This document shows, piece by piece, positions 53,549 through 61,713 of a stretch of 64,000 bases of DNA. Each line of letters opens with the position of its first letter. Within the stretch, counting starts at the first letter, position 1. The position numbers were made by a program, and so were the translations under genes. The stretch spans positions 1 to 64,000 of the forward strand of contig PHBZ01000008.1 of NCBI GenBank assembly GCA_002840755.1. The letters run 5' to 3'. Under the pieces are notes generated by a model, which saw nothing but the letters and a program-made list of their open reading frames with translations, made no database searches and was not told the origin of the DNA. This stretch comes from Chloroflexi bacterium HGW-Chloroflexi-10. GTDB taxonomy: Bacteria; Chloroflexota; Anaerolineae; Anaerolineales; Anaerolineaceae.

Positions 53549-56185
53549 ATGCAAAATCGCCTCCTTGAAACCAAATTTCATATGCCGCCGCAGCGAACCG
53601 GAGAAATGTCCCGTCCGCGATTGATGAACTTATTAAATGCTGGTTTGGAAAAAAAACGCAAACTGGCTTTAATCTCCGCACCTGCCGGGTATGGAAAAAC
53701 AACACTGATTGCAGAATGGTTGCATGGCTTGGAGATCCCCTGCCACGTTGCATGGCTTTCTCTTGAAGAGGGCGATAACGAAACGTTCCGTTTTTTCAGC
53801 TACTGGATCAACGCCATTCACCGCGTTAGGGAAAATGTTGGCAAACACGCCAAAACCGTACTGGGTATGCCCAACTTACCCTCTATAACGACACTGATGG
53901 ATGAATTGCTCAACGAACTTTCCACCGTGGAAGAATCCCTTATCCTGGTGCTTGACGATTATCATGTTATCCATAACACGCAAATTCACGAAGCTCTTGA
54001 GTATTTTCTGGAGCATCTACCCATACAGGTGCATCTGGTTATTACCACCCGTCAGGACCCGCCCCTGCCCCTCGCGCGTATGCGTGCCCGGGGACAGATG
54101 ACCGAAATCCGCGCACGCGATTTACGCTTCTCAGCGGAAGAGGCGCGTCTTTTTTTTATCAGCTCCATGAAGCTGGATATATCAGAAGAAATCGCCGGAC
54201 AATTGGAGGAACGCACCGAAGGCTGGGCGGTTGGTTTGCAATTGGCTGGGTTAGCCCTCCAGAACTTGGCCGATCCGCAGCACTTTATCGAAACCTTTCG
54301 TGGCAGTCATCGCTACGTGTTAGATTATCTGGCGGAGGAAGTTATCCGTCAGCAGGAAGAGGAGATTCGCAGTTTCCTCATCCGAACCAGCATCCTTGAG
54401 CATTTTAACGCCGAAACATGTTGCGTGCTTACCGGCCGGGCGGATGCGCAGGCGATAATTGCCCAATTGGAACAAGCCAATCTATTCATCGTTCCGCTGG
54501 ATGATGAACGAACCTGGTACCGCTATCATCACCTTTTTGCAGATTATTTGCGCACCCTGCTCAGTAAGTCTGAACAAATCGAATTATATAAAAAAGCGTC
54601 GACCTGGCATAAAGCCAACAACATGCTGGAAAAAGCTGTACAATATGCACTTGCCAGTCGTGACCCTGATTTTGCTGCAGATGTTATCGGGCAGGCATTA
54701 CTGGCCAATACAACCTGGTCGGGAGGCAATGTCGCTTTATTATCTTCATGGCTGGACGATCTGCCTCCGCAAACGCTCCAAAACCGGCCCCAATTGAGTT
54801 TGAATGCCTCACGCATTCTCTACCTTTCTGGGCGCTTTGACCTCGCGGAAAAACGTATCAATCAGGCAGAAAATGCCCTGAAGTTACTGCCTGCCACACC
54901 CGAAACTGAAGAAATGTTGGCTTTGGCGGCTTTATATCGTGGTTCGATCGCCTCTGTTCGTGGAGATGCTCAAGAAGCCATCGAGAAAATCACCTTTGCC
55001 CAATCGCACCTTTCCCTGGAAAATCATCTGGCGCACGCACGTGCTTTTTTCGGGCTGGGGCTGGCGTACGAAGTCATCGATCAAACTGATTGTGCCGTAC
55101 ACAATTATCTTGAATCAAGTGAGAAAGCCAAATTAGCCGGAGTTCTTTTTCTTGCTATACATGCGCGCTGTGCCGCAGCACAGGTACAGATCAAACAGGG
55201 ACGTTTGCACCTGGCTGAGCAATCCTGTCAGATAGCCATACAACTGGCTGAAGGCATGCGTATCCTTCCAATGGGGTTAGCATGGATCATTCTGGGCAGT
55301 ATTGCTCTGGAACGCAACGATCTTAACACCGCTGAACATCACTTGCAGGAAGGTATTGCTTTGGCTCGTGAAGGTGGTCTGACAGATGATCTCATCTTGG
55401 GATTGGTGTCGCTTGCCCGTCTGCATGCCATAAAAGACAACACAAACGGCTTCCAGGCTGTATTTCAGGAAGCGAATTCCATTGTTCAAATGTTTAATGT
55501 TCCACGCATGTCATTAATCGCTGCTGCATATATTGCTCGTCTTCAACTGAATAGAGAACAAAAACAAGCGGCAACACAATGGGCAGCAGAATATCAGTCT
55601 GTTCGCGCCGCCCTCCAGCTTGAGTTCGCTGACTTGACTCTGGCGCGTGTTCTGCAGGCAACAGGCGAACTGGATCTACTGCCATCCATTCTGCATCCGA
55701 TTTTGGAAAAATCAAACGCAGCTGGCCGAATGCAAACCAGTATCGAAGTGATGCTGTTACTCGCTTTATTCCATCAGTCAAAAAAGGAATCACAATCCGC
55801 GCAGGATTGGCTTGGAAAAGCCTTGCAGCTGGCCGCACCCGAAGGCTATTCCCGCATCTTTCTGGATGAAGGCAAACCAATGCTGGATCTGTTACCCAAA
55901 GCGCGCCATTTCGCGCCTGAACTGGTCGACTCCCTCATTGGTGTTTCCCAATATGAAGGCAAATCGAACACAGCACCTCTTGAACAACTACTCGCCCCGC
56001 TCAGTGAGCAGGAACTGCGTGTGTTAAATTTGATCGTAGCAGGTAAATCCAATCAGGAGATCGCCGAAGTATTGTTCATCAGCGTGGGAACGACCAAATG
56101 GCATGTTCACAATGTGCTGCAAAAACTGGGCGTCAACAACCGCCCGCAGGCAATCGCCCTCGCACGGGAATTAGGGATAGGATAA
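53549..56185 (+). CDS. MalT-type LuxR-family transcriptional regulator
   Basis: A large regulator of 878 residues. The N-terminal STAND ATPase has Walker A ISAPAGYGKTT (residues 42-52) and Walker B LILVLDDYH. It is followed by a winged-helix region, a helical TPR-like superhelix (about 400-790) and a C-terminal LuxR helix-turn-helix (about 812-875; LSEQELRVLNLIVAGKSNQE, ISVGTTKWHVHNVLQKLGV). In MalT, ATP and an inducer trigger oligomerisation and DNA binding. The inducer here is unknown; the ugp-like operon just upstream is a possible target. The predicted message lacks a leader. Confidence 0.88.
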   Translation: MQNRLLETKFHMPPQRTGEMSRPRLMNLLNAGLEKKRKLALISAPAGYGKTTLIAEWLHGLEIPCHVAWLSLEEGDNETFRFFSYWINAIHRVRENVGKHAKTVLGMPNLPSITTLMDELLNELSTVEESLILVLDDYHVIHNTQIHEALEYFLEHLPIQVHLVITTRQDPPLPLARMRARGQMTEIRARDLRFSAEEARLFFISSMKLDISEEIAGQLEERTEGWAVGLQLAGLALQNLADPQHFIETFRGSHRYVLDYLAEEVIRQQEEEIRSFLIRTSILEHFNAETCCVLTGRADAQAIIAQLEQANLFIVPLDDERTWYRYHHLFADYLRTLLSKSEQIELYKKASTWHKANNMLEKAVQYALASRDPDFAADVIGQALLANTTWSGGNVALLSSWLDDLPPQTLQNRPQLSLNASRILYLSGRFDLAEKRINQAENALKLLPATPETEEMLALAALYRGSIASVRGDAQEAIEKITFAQSHLSLENHLAHARAFFGLGLAYEVIDQTDCAVHNYLESSEKAKLAGVLFLAIHARCAAAQVQIKQGRLHLAEQSCQIAIQLAEGMRILPMGLAWIILGSIALERNDLNTAEHHLQEGIALAREGGLTDDLILGLVSLARLHAIKDNTNGFQAVFQEANSIVQMFNVPRMSLIAAAYIARLQLNREQKQAATQWAAEYQSVRAALQLEFADLTLARVLQATGELDLLPSILHPILEKSNAAGRMQTSIEVMLLLALFHQSKKESQSAQDWLGKALQLAAPEGYSRIFLDEGKPMLDLLPKARHFAPELVDSLIGVSQYEGKSNTAPLEQLLAPLSEQELRVLNLIVAGKSNQEIAEVLFISVGTTKWHVHNVLQKLGVNNRPQAIALARELGIG

Positions 56186-56223
56186 AAAGGAATTAGGAAC
56201 TGGGAATTCTTGTAAAATGCTGC

Positions 56224-56245
56224 TCCCGAAACTGTGTTTCGGGAC
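56224..56245. repeat. Dispersed hairpin repeat, intact copy
   Basis: TCCCGAAAC-TGT-GTTTCGGGA is a perfect 9-bp stem with a 3-base loop, followed by C. A damaged copy lies at 33061-33081. It stands between the convergent MalT-like and larC genes and has no T-run. Confidence 0.6.
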
Positions 56246-56313
56246 AAATAATAAGCTCCGAAAAAAACCGTGTATCATCCCCCTATTCAATTCCTGATTA
56301 CCTTTACACCGCA

Positions 56314-57561
56314 CTACGAAAATTCTACTCTTTCTCCCAACTTCTCCATCACCATCTGAAATACCGTCTGCACTGCCAAACCATGCTCATCCGCCAGCCG
56401 GCGGCACTCTTCATACTCCGGAACAGATTGGATCAGCTTGCCGGCCAGCCACTTACGTTTAACCCGCACATCCCCCAGGCTAATATTCACCACGATGAAA
56501 TCGCGCTCAGCCTCGTAGCGCCGCACCGGGTAAGCCCGCACACCAAAGGTGGTCGACTCAGTCAGTATCAGGTTAGCCAGGCGATCTTCATCCGCAGTCT
56601 GCACCACCACAGTCACACAGGTAGCCGGGCGGTTCTTTTTCATAAATATGGGAGTATAGGCCACATCCAGTGCGCCGGCAGCAAACAGGCGCTCCATCAG
56701 CGCACCGTACAATTCCGGATTCATGTCATCAATATGAGTTTCCAGAATGGCATGCGTACTCTGCCGTACTTCGTCAGCCTCGCCGATCGTCAGACGCAAT
56801 ATATTTGCCCAGGGCAGTTCTCTTCGCCCCGCACCGCTGCCGCTGGCAATCAAACGCATGGCCGGCTGCTCAAAGCGTGCGAAAGCAGCTACAATTGCCG
56901 CGCCGGTGGGGGTAACCAACTCCATCCCACACTCAAGTGGACGCACTGGCGCACCGGCCATCGTCAGTAGCACCTGGGTTGCAGGTGCTGGCAGCGGCAT
57001 CTCACCATGCTGCGTCATCACGCGGCCACTGCTCCATGGCAAAGCCGCGCAATACACCTGTTCAATGCCAAAGTACTCCAGGCTTACTGCCGCACCAACA
57101 ATATCCAGAATCGAATCGGTCGCACCGACCTCATGGAAATGCACCTTATCAGCCGGGACTCCATGCACTTGTCCTTCAGCTTCGGCCAGTTTTTCAAAGA
57201 TCAACAGGGTGCGGGCTTTCACCGCATTGTTGAGATGAGAGCTATTGATCAAAGTTCGAATATCCGCCATGCTGCGGTGACCAAGCGCATGAACATCTTT
57301 TGAATGTTCGTGTTCCTGTTTTTTATCATGATGACTATGGTCGTGAGTATGCTCTGCATGGTCATGCAGGTCTATTTGGAAAAGCGTGGCGGAAAGCGCT
57401 CCTTTAAGCACCTTCTCGGTATAAATATGAAAATGCTCAGGCAGATGCAGGCCATCAAAGGCTTCCTTCAATACATGCATGGGCAAACCGGCATCTACCA
57501 TTGCCCCCAGAAACATATCCCCGCTGATACCTGAAAATGGATCGATAAAAAGGATCTTCAT
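56314..57561 (-). CDS. larC: Nickel insertion protein LarC (nickel-pincer cofactor biosynthesis)
   Basis: A protein of 415 residues. It inserts nickel into the pyridinium-3,5-bisthiocarboxylate mononucleotide made by LarB and LarE (CTP-dependent cyclometallase). It begins MKILFIDPFSGISGDMFLGA, the family hallmark, and holds a His/Asp-rich segment (about 65-95, e.g. HDHAEHTHDHSHHD) and HFHEVGATDSILDIVGAA. The C-terminal half has the LarC2 part (ETHIDDMNPELYGALMERLF). Here LarC is one uninterrupted frame, while L. plantarum uses a programmed frameshift between larC1 and larC2. It overlaps larE by 4 bases. Confidence 0.93.
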   Translation of the reverse strand: MKILFIDPFSGISGDMFLGAMVDAGLPMHVLKEAFDGLHLPEHFHIYTEKVLKGALSATLFQIDLHDHAEHTHDHSHHDKKQEHEHSKDVHALGHRSMADIRTLINSSHLNNAVKARTLLIFEKLAEAEGQVHGVPADKVHFHEVGATDSILDIVGAAVSLEYFGIEQVYCAALPWSSGRVMTQHGEMPLPAPATQVLLTMAGAPVRPLECGMELVTPTGAAIVAAFARFEQPAMRLIASGSGAGRRELPWANILRLTIGEADEVRQSTHAILETHIDDMNPELYGALMERLFAAGALDVAYTPIFMKKNRPATCVTVVVQTADEDRLANLILTESTTFGVRAYPVRRYEAERDFIVVNISLGDVRVKRKWLAGKLIQSVPEYEECRRLADEHGLAVQTVFQMVMEKLGERVEFS

Positions 57562-58379
57562 AATTTCATTCCTTCATTCATACTGCCGCTGCGAAATCCC
57601 TGCAAATCCAGGGTGATATAAAGCATACCCAGCTCTTTAAACGCTGTCAGGAGCTTTGTACGCAAGGGAATTAGCCGCTCGAGTTCATCAAATGGCACTT
57701 CAATGCGCGCCAGGTCGCCGTGCAGGCGCACCCGGTTCTGAGTAAAACCTTGCCCGCTTAACCATGCCTCGGCAGCAGATACTTTTTGCAAATCTTCCAA
57801 GAAAATGTGTGTCCCATAAGGAATACGTGTGGCCAGGCACGGATGGCTGGGTTTATCCCAAACTGGCAAACCTTTCCATTGGGCCAATGCGCGCACATCC
57901 GCCTTGGTGATGCCAGCCAACGCCAGCGGACTTAGCACACCCAGTTCGGTCAAGGCGCGTCGTCCGGGCCGGTAATCGTCGCCGTCATCCTGATTGGAAC
58001 CATCACACACGCTATAAATACCTAATGCGCTGGCGCGTTCTCTAATTTGCGCCAGGCGTTCTTTTTTACACCAATAACAACGATCCACTGGATTTTGGGC
58101 AAAACCCGGGGTATCCAGGTCATTCCAATCAATGACCTCATGCTGCACACCCAACAGACTGGCAATTTGCTGCGCTGTTTCCAATTCTTCCGGCATTTCC
58201 ACCGGAGAAGCTATGGTGAAGGCAGTCACCTTTCCAGCACCCAACGCTTCAACCGCCGCACAGGTGACCAAGGCACTATCCACTCCGCCGCTAAGTGCCA
58301 CACCCACAGACATTTGATCCATCAATAGATGAGCCAGTGCTTTCCATTTTTTCGTTAATTCCTCATTCAAGAGCTGCAT
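57558..58379 (-). CDS. larE: Sulfur transferase LarE, three-cysteine type
   Basis: A PP-loop ATP pyrophosphatase of 273 residues that adds sulphur to the LarB product. The ATP motif is SGGVDSALVT (30-39). Cys181 in SHPCLATRIPYG matches the sacrificial Cys176 of L. plantarum LarE. In addition Cys101 and Cys104 (DRCYWCKKE) form a CxxC, which with Cys181 is the set that binds a [4Fe-4S] cluster in other LarE proteins such as that of Thermotoga. Turnover without loss of its own Cys is therefore likely. It overlaps larB by 13 bases. Confidence 0.93.
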   Translation of the reverse strand: MQLLNEELTKKWKALAHLLMDQMSVGVALSGGVDSALVTCAAVEALGAGKVTAFTIASPVEMPEELETAQQIASLLGVQHEVIDWNDLDTPGFAQNPVDRCYWCKKERLAQIRERASALGIYSVCDGSNQDDGDDYRPGRRALTELGVLSPLALAGITKADVRALAQWKGLPVWDKPSHPCLATRIPYGTHIFLEDLQKVSAAEAWLSGQGFTQNRVRLHGDLARIEVPFDELERLIPLRTKLLTAFKELGMLYITLDLQGFRSGSMNEGMKL

Positions 58380-59140
58380 GGTTCATCCATCTGCCATTGA
58401 CGGTTGATCAGGGCGGCTTGGTAGCCGGCGCCAAAACCATTATCAATATTGACCACCGAAACTCCATTGGCACAGCTATTCAGCATCGCCAGCAGCGCTG
58501 CCACACCCTGAAAACTGGCACCATAGCCCACGCTGGTCGGTACTGCAATTACAGGTACATTCACCAACCCGGCCACCACGCTGGGCAAAGCGCCTTCCAT
58601 ACCGGCGCAAGCCACAATCACGTGTGCACTTTGCAGTCTCTCCAGGTAACGCAGCAGGCGATGCAAACCAGCCACACCCACATCAAAGATACGCTCCACG
58701 GCAGCACCCATCATCTCGGCAGTCACAGCCGCCTCTTCCGCCACCGGAATATCCGCCGTTCCGCCGGTAAGCACCAGTACATGGCCTACACCGGATTTCG
58801 CTGTAGGTTGCCAGGTTAATACCCTTCCGTCCGGGTTATAAACCAACCTCGGATGAACCATTTGCACAGAGCGAGCCATTTCAGGTGTCACCCGTGTCAC
58901 CAGAACTGCAGAATCCCGTAACAGCAGCCGTTCAACAATTGCGCAGATCTGTTCATTCGTCTTACCAACACCAAAAACCACTTCCGGAAAACCGCAGCGC
59001 AATGCGCGGTGGTTATCCAGACGTGCAAAATTACCCACTTCTTCAAACGGTAATGTTTTAAGCTTTTCAAGCGCTTCCTCAGTGCTGACACTACCTGCCT
59101 GAATCGCTTCAATTAACTTAATTATTTGTTCCGGCTGCAT
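58367..59140 (-). CDS. larB: LarB, nicotinic acid adenine dinucleotide carboxylase/hydrolase
   Basis: A protein of 257 residues for the first step of nickel-pincer cofactor synthesis: carboxylation and hydrolysis of nicotinic acid adenine dinucleotide. The PurE-like core shows GGTADIPVAEEAAVTAEMMG, DVGVAGLHRLL, CAGMEGALPSVVAGLVNVPV, IAVPTSVGYGASFQG and VVNIDNGFGAGYQAAL. GGGAGG stands before the ATG, partly in a small hairpin. It is the first gene of larB-larE-larC. No lactate racemase larA or nickel transporter is seen in the window. Confidence 0.93.
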   Translation of the reverse strand: MQPEQIIKLIEAIQAGSVSTEEALEKLKTLPFEEVGNFARLDNHRALRCGFPEVVFGVGKTNEQICAIVERLLLRDSAVLVTRVTPEMARSVQMVHPRLVYNPDGRVLTWQPTAKSGVGHVLVLTGGTADIPVAEEAAVTAEMMGAAVERIFDVGVAGLHRLLRYLERLQSAHVIVACAGMEGALPSVVAGLVNVPVIAVPTSVGYGASFQGVAALLAMLNSCANGVSVVNIDNGFGAGYQAALINRQWQMDEPCSS

Positions 59141-59153
59141 GGGAGACCTCCCA
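59140..59153 (-). promoter_or_regulatory. Hairpin covering the larB ribosome site
   Basis: On the minus strand TGGGA-GGTC-TCCCA forms a 5-bp stem that includes part of the GGAGG ribosome site and ends at the A of the ATG. It could lower larB translation until melted. Short, so uncertain. Confidence 0.35.
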
Positions 59154-59198
59154 AAGGTATAGAATGCTTGAAATTATACCGTAGAAGGCGGTGGGGAT

Positions 59199-61661
59199 TC
59201 AGGACTTTCGTAAACAGACTGCCGTGTTCGTTTCTCCATTTTTTAACATTTCCAATGGCGTCCCCGTAAATACAACCTGTCCACCATTTTTCCCTCCTTC
59301 TGGGCCTAGGTCTATAATCCAATCGGCGGCTTTTATAACCTGTTGATTATGTTCCACGACAATTACCGTATTGTCGGAATCGACAATGCGGTTTAATAGA
59401 GTAAGAAAGTTTTCTACATCCACTGGGTGTAATCCAATTGTTGGTTCATCCATCAGGTATAAATTGTTTTTTCCGCTTTTATTAATCAGCTCTTTGGCCA
59501 ATTTTAAACGTTGCCCTTCACCACCGGATAAAGTAGTCAAAGTTTGACCTAACTCGAGGTAACCCAACCCTACATCTAGAAGGAGGTTTAGTATTTTCTC
59601 AATTTTGGGATATCCTTGAAAGGCAGGCAGGGCATCTTCAACACTCATTTTAAGAATGTCCTTAATTGAATATCCTTTGTATTTTACAGATAAAACCTCA
59701 TCATTAAACTGGTTTCCGCCACAAACCGGGCAGGTCACATCTAAGTTGGCAAAAAACAGCATATTACTCGTAACATATCCAAGCCCTTCACAATTCTCGC
59801 AACGTCCTCCTTTTGTATTAAATGAAAAATGCTTAACAGTTAACCCCTTATCTCTGGCTTCTTTTAATTCACCAAAGATCTTTCTTATTTCTGAATACAA
59901 ATCGGAGTAAGTGGCAACATTTGATCGTTTCATTCTCGTGATCGCCGATTGTTCTATAGTGACAATTTGGTCAAATTTGTCAATACCGGAAACGATATTG
60001 TTGCCGCTTAGGTTCTTCTTCCCAGATTTTGCTAGCACATCCAATACCAATGTCGATTTGCCGGAACCCGACACTCCCGTAACTGCAACCAGACACCCAA
60101 TCGGAAAATTCACATCAATGTTTTTTAAATTGTACAAATTTGCATTTTTAACTTTGATGATGTCTCCGCTTCCTTTTCTGAACGCTGTTTGATCCTTTTT
60201 CTTTTTATTCAAATAAGTCCCGGTTACTGAAGATTCTCGCCTCTTAAGTTCTTCTAACGTCCCTGTTCCTATGATTTTACCGCCATGTTTCCCGGAGCCG
60301 GGACCAATATCCACAATATAATCCGCTTCTTCCATCACATCAGGATCATGCTCAATAACGATCACGGTATTGCCTGCATCCCGTAATTTTTTTAGTATCG
60401 TTACCATTCCTTCGGTATCTTTCGGATGCAGACCAATCGTTGGTTCATCCATAATATAGATGATCCCCGTCAGATCAGAATCCAAAGTTGCAGCCAGTTT
60501 TACTCTTTGTAACTCACCCCCTGATAAGGAAATGGTCTGACGGTCAAGAGAAAGATATCCCAATCCCACATTCATAATCCTTTGAATTTTTGTTTTCAAA
60601 TCCAGTAAATATGATTCCACCAGACTGCGCCTGGCATCATCCATAGAGCTTTCAAGTTGTAAAACCCACGCATATAACTCTTCCAAAGACAGTAAAACCA
60701 GTTCTGGAAGGCGTATACTTTCAACCGTTACACTGCGGCTTAACACTCCCAACCGCTCTCCCAAACAATCAGGGCAAGTGTCAAAATCAAAATAATCATT
60801 TAATTGTTTTGCGTCACCACCTTTTTCAGACATACGTCGCCAAAGTGATGAGAAAACCCCTTCAAATTTACCTCCGGCAACAGTCTTTGGAGGACGAATA
60901 TCGGGAAACGCTTTTTTAACTTCATCGCTTTCCACGCCATAGAAAAGTATCGATTTTTGAATATCACTATATTCTGCCACCGGGGTATTCTCAACAACTG
61001 GAATGCCATAATGCTGAAAGGCATTATATAAAGACGATATTTGATACTCCTTATAGTTTTGCACCCAAAAGTCGACCGCGCCATCTTCCAAAGATATCGA
61101 TTCTTGGATAACATTGCCTTGATTGATCGCCAGAACCTTTCCCAATCCCTGGCATGTTTCACAGCCACCTTCTCGGGTATTATGCGAGAAGTACGTTCTG
61201 GTCAGTTTTTCCATCCTGTAATTGCACAAATTACAAACCATAAATACATTAAATTTTCCATCTGCCTTTTCAACTTCTTCCTTGCATTCTGCTGCCGATA
61301 TTACTTGATTGCAATGCGGGCAGACCCGCACCCCCAGCTTTTCATAGACCATCCGCAGTTCCGTATAAATGTCAGTAAGCGTTCCAACGGTCGAACGGGG
61401 ATTCTTATTTGATTCATTTTGTGTAATCATAATCGCCGGTGACACGTTGCGAATGAAATCAATTTTCGGTTTACGAATCCCCTGTAACCCCATTGCCTCT
61501 AAATACTGCCGTTGACACTCTTGAAAAATCACATCAACTGCCAGGGTGGATTTTCCGGAGCCGGAAAGCCCCGTAAAAACGGTCAGCGCATCGCGAGGTA
61601 TCTCCAATGAAATATTTTTTAAATTTCCTTCTCTGGCGCCACTAACGATAATATCAGGCAT
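59199..61661 (-). CDS. UvrA2-type ABC ATPase (excinuclease-like)
   Basis: A UvrA-like protein of 820 residues, shorter than canonical UvrA (about 940). It has two ABC modules: Walker A GLSGSGKSTLAVD, signature LSGGELQRVKLAA and Walker B IYIMDEPTIGLHPKD; then GVSGSGKSTLVLD, LSGGEGQRLKLAKE and YLMDEPTIGLHPVD. Zinc-type Cys pairs are seen in VCPHC, VCNLCNYR, GGCETCQGLG, CENCEGLGY and CPVCGG. The short length fits the UvrA2 class, which is often linked to drug tolerance, though a repair role is possible. It lies between larB and the sensor gene on the same strand. Confidence 0.87.
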   Translation of the reverse strand: MPDIIVSGAREGNLKNISLEIPRDALTVFTGLSGSGKSTLAVDVIFQECQRQYLEAMGLQGIRKPKIDFIRNVSPAIMITQNESNKNPRSTVGTLTDIYTELRMVYEKLGVRVCPHCNQVISAAECKEEVEKADGKFNVFMVCNLCNYRMEKLTRTYFSHNTREGGCETCQGLGKVLAINQGNVIQESISLEDGAVDFWVQNYKEYQISSLYNAFQHYGIPVVENTPVAEYSDIQKSILFYGVESDEVKKAFPDIRPPKTVAGGKFEGVFSSLWRRMSEKGGDAKQLNDYFDFDTCPDCLGERLGVLSRSVTVESIRLPELVLLSLEELYAWVLQLESSMDDARRSLVESYLLDLKTKIQRIMNVGLGYLSLDRQTISLSGGELQRVKLAATLDSDLTGIIYIMDEPTIGLHPKDTEGMVTILKKLRDAGNTVIVIEHDPDVMEEADYIVDIGPGSGKHGGKIIGTGTLEELKRRESSVTGTYLNKKKKDQTAFRKGSGDIIKVKNANLYNLKNIDVNFPIGCLVAVTGVSGSGKSTLVLDVLAKSGKKNLSGNNIVSGIDKFDQIVTIEQSAITRMKRSNVATYSDLYSEIRKIFGELKEARDKGLTVKHFSFNTKGGRCENCEGLGYVTSNMLFFANLDVTCPVCGGNQFNDEVLSVKYKGYSIKDILKMSVEDALPAFQGYPKIEKILNLLLDVGLGYLELGQTLTTLSGGEGQRLKLAKELINKSGKNNLYLMDEPTIGLHPVDVENFLTLLNRIVDSDNTVIVVEHNQQVIKAADWIIDLGPEGGKNGGQVVFTGTPLEMLKNGETNTAVCLRKS

Positions 61662-61713
61662 GCTCTTTTCCGCCTTTCTTCAAGCAATCAATCGTAAGGT
61701 CATCTCTATGTTT

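Noticed and set aside
56186-56313. Hairpin between MalT-like and larC genes as a terminator
   Set aside because: The stem is perfect, but neither strand continues with a T-run, so it is listed as a repeat.
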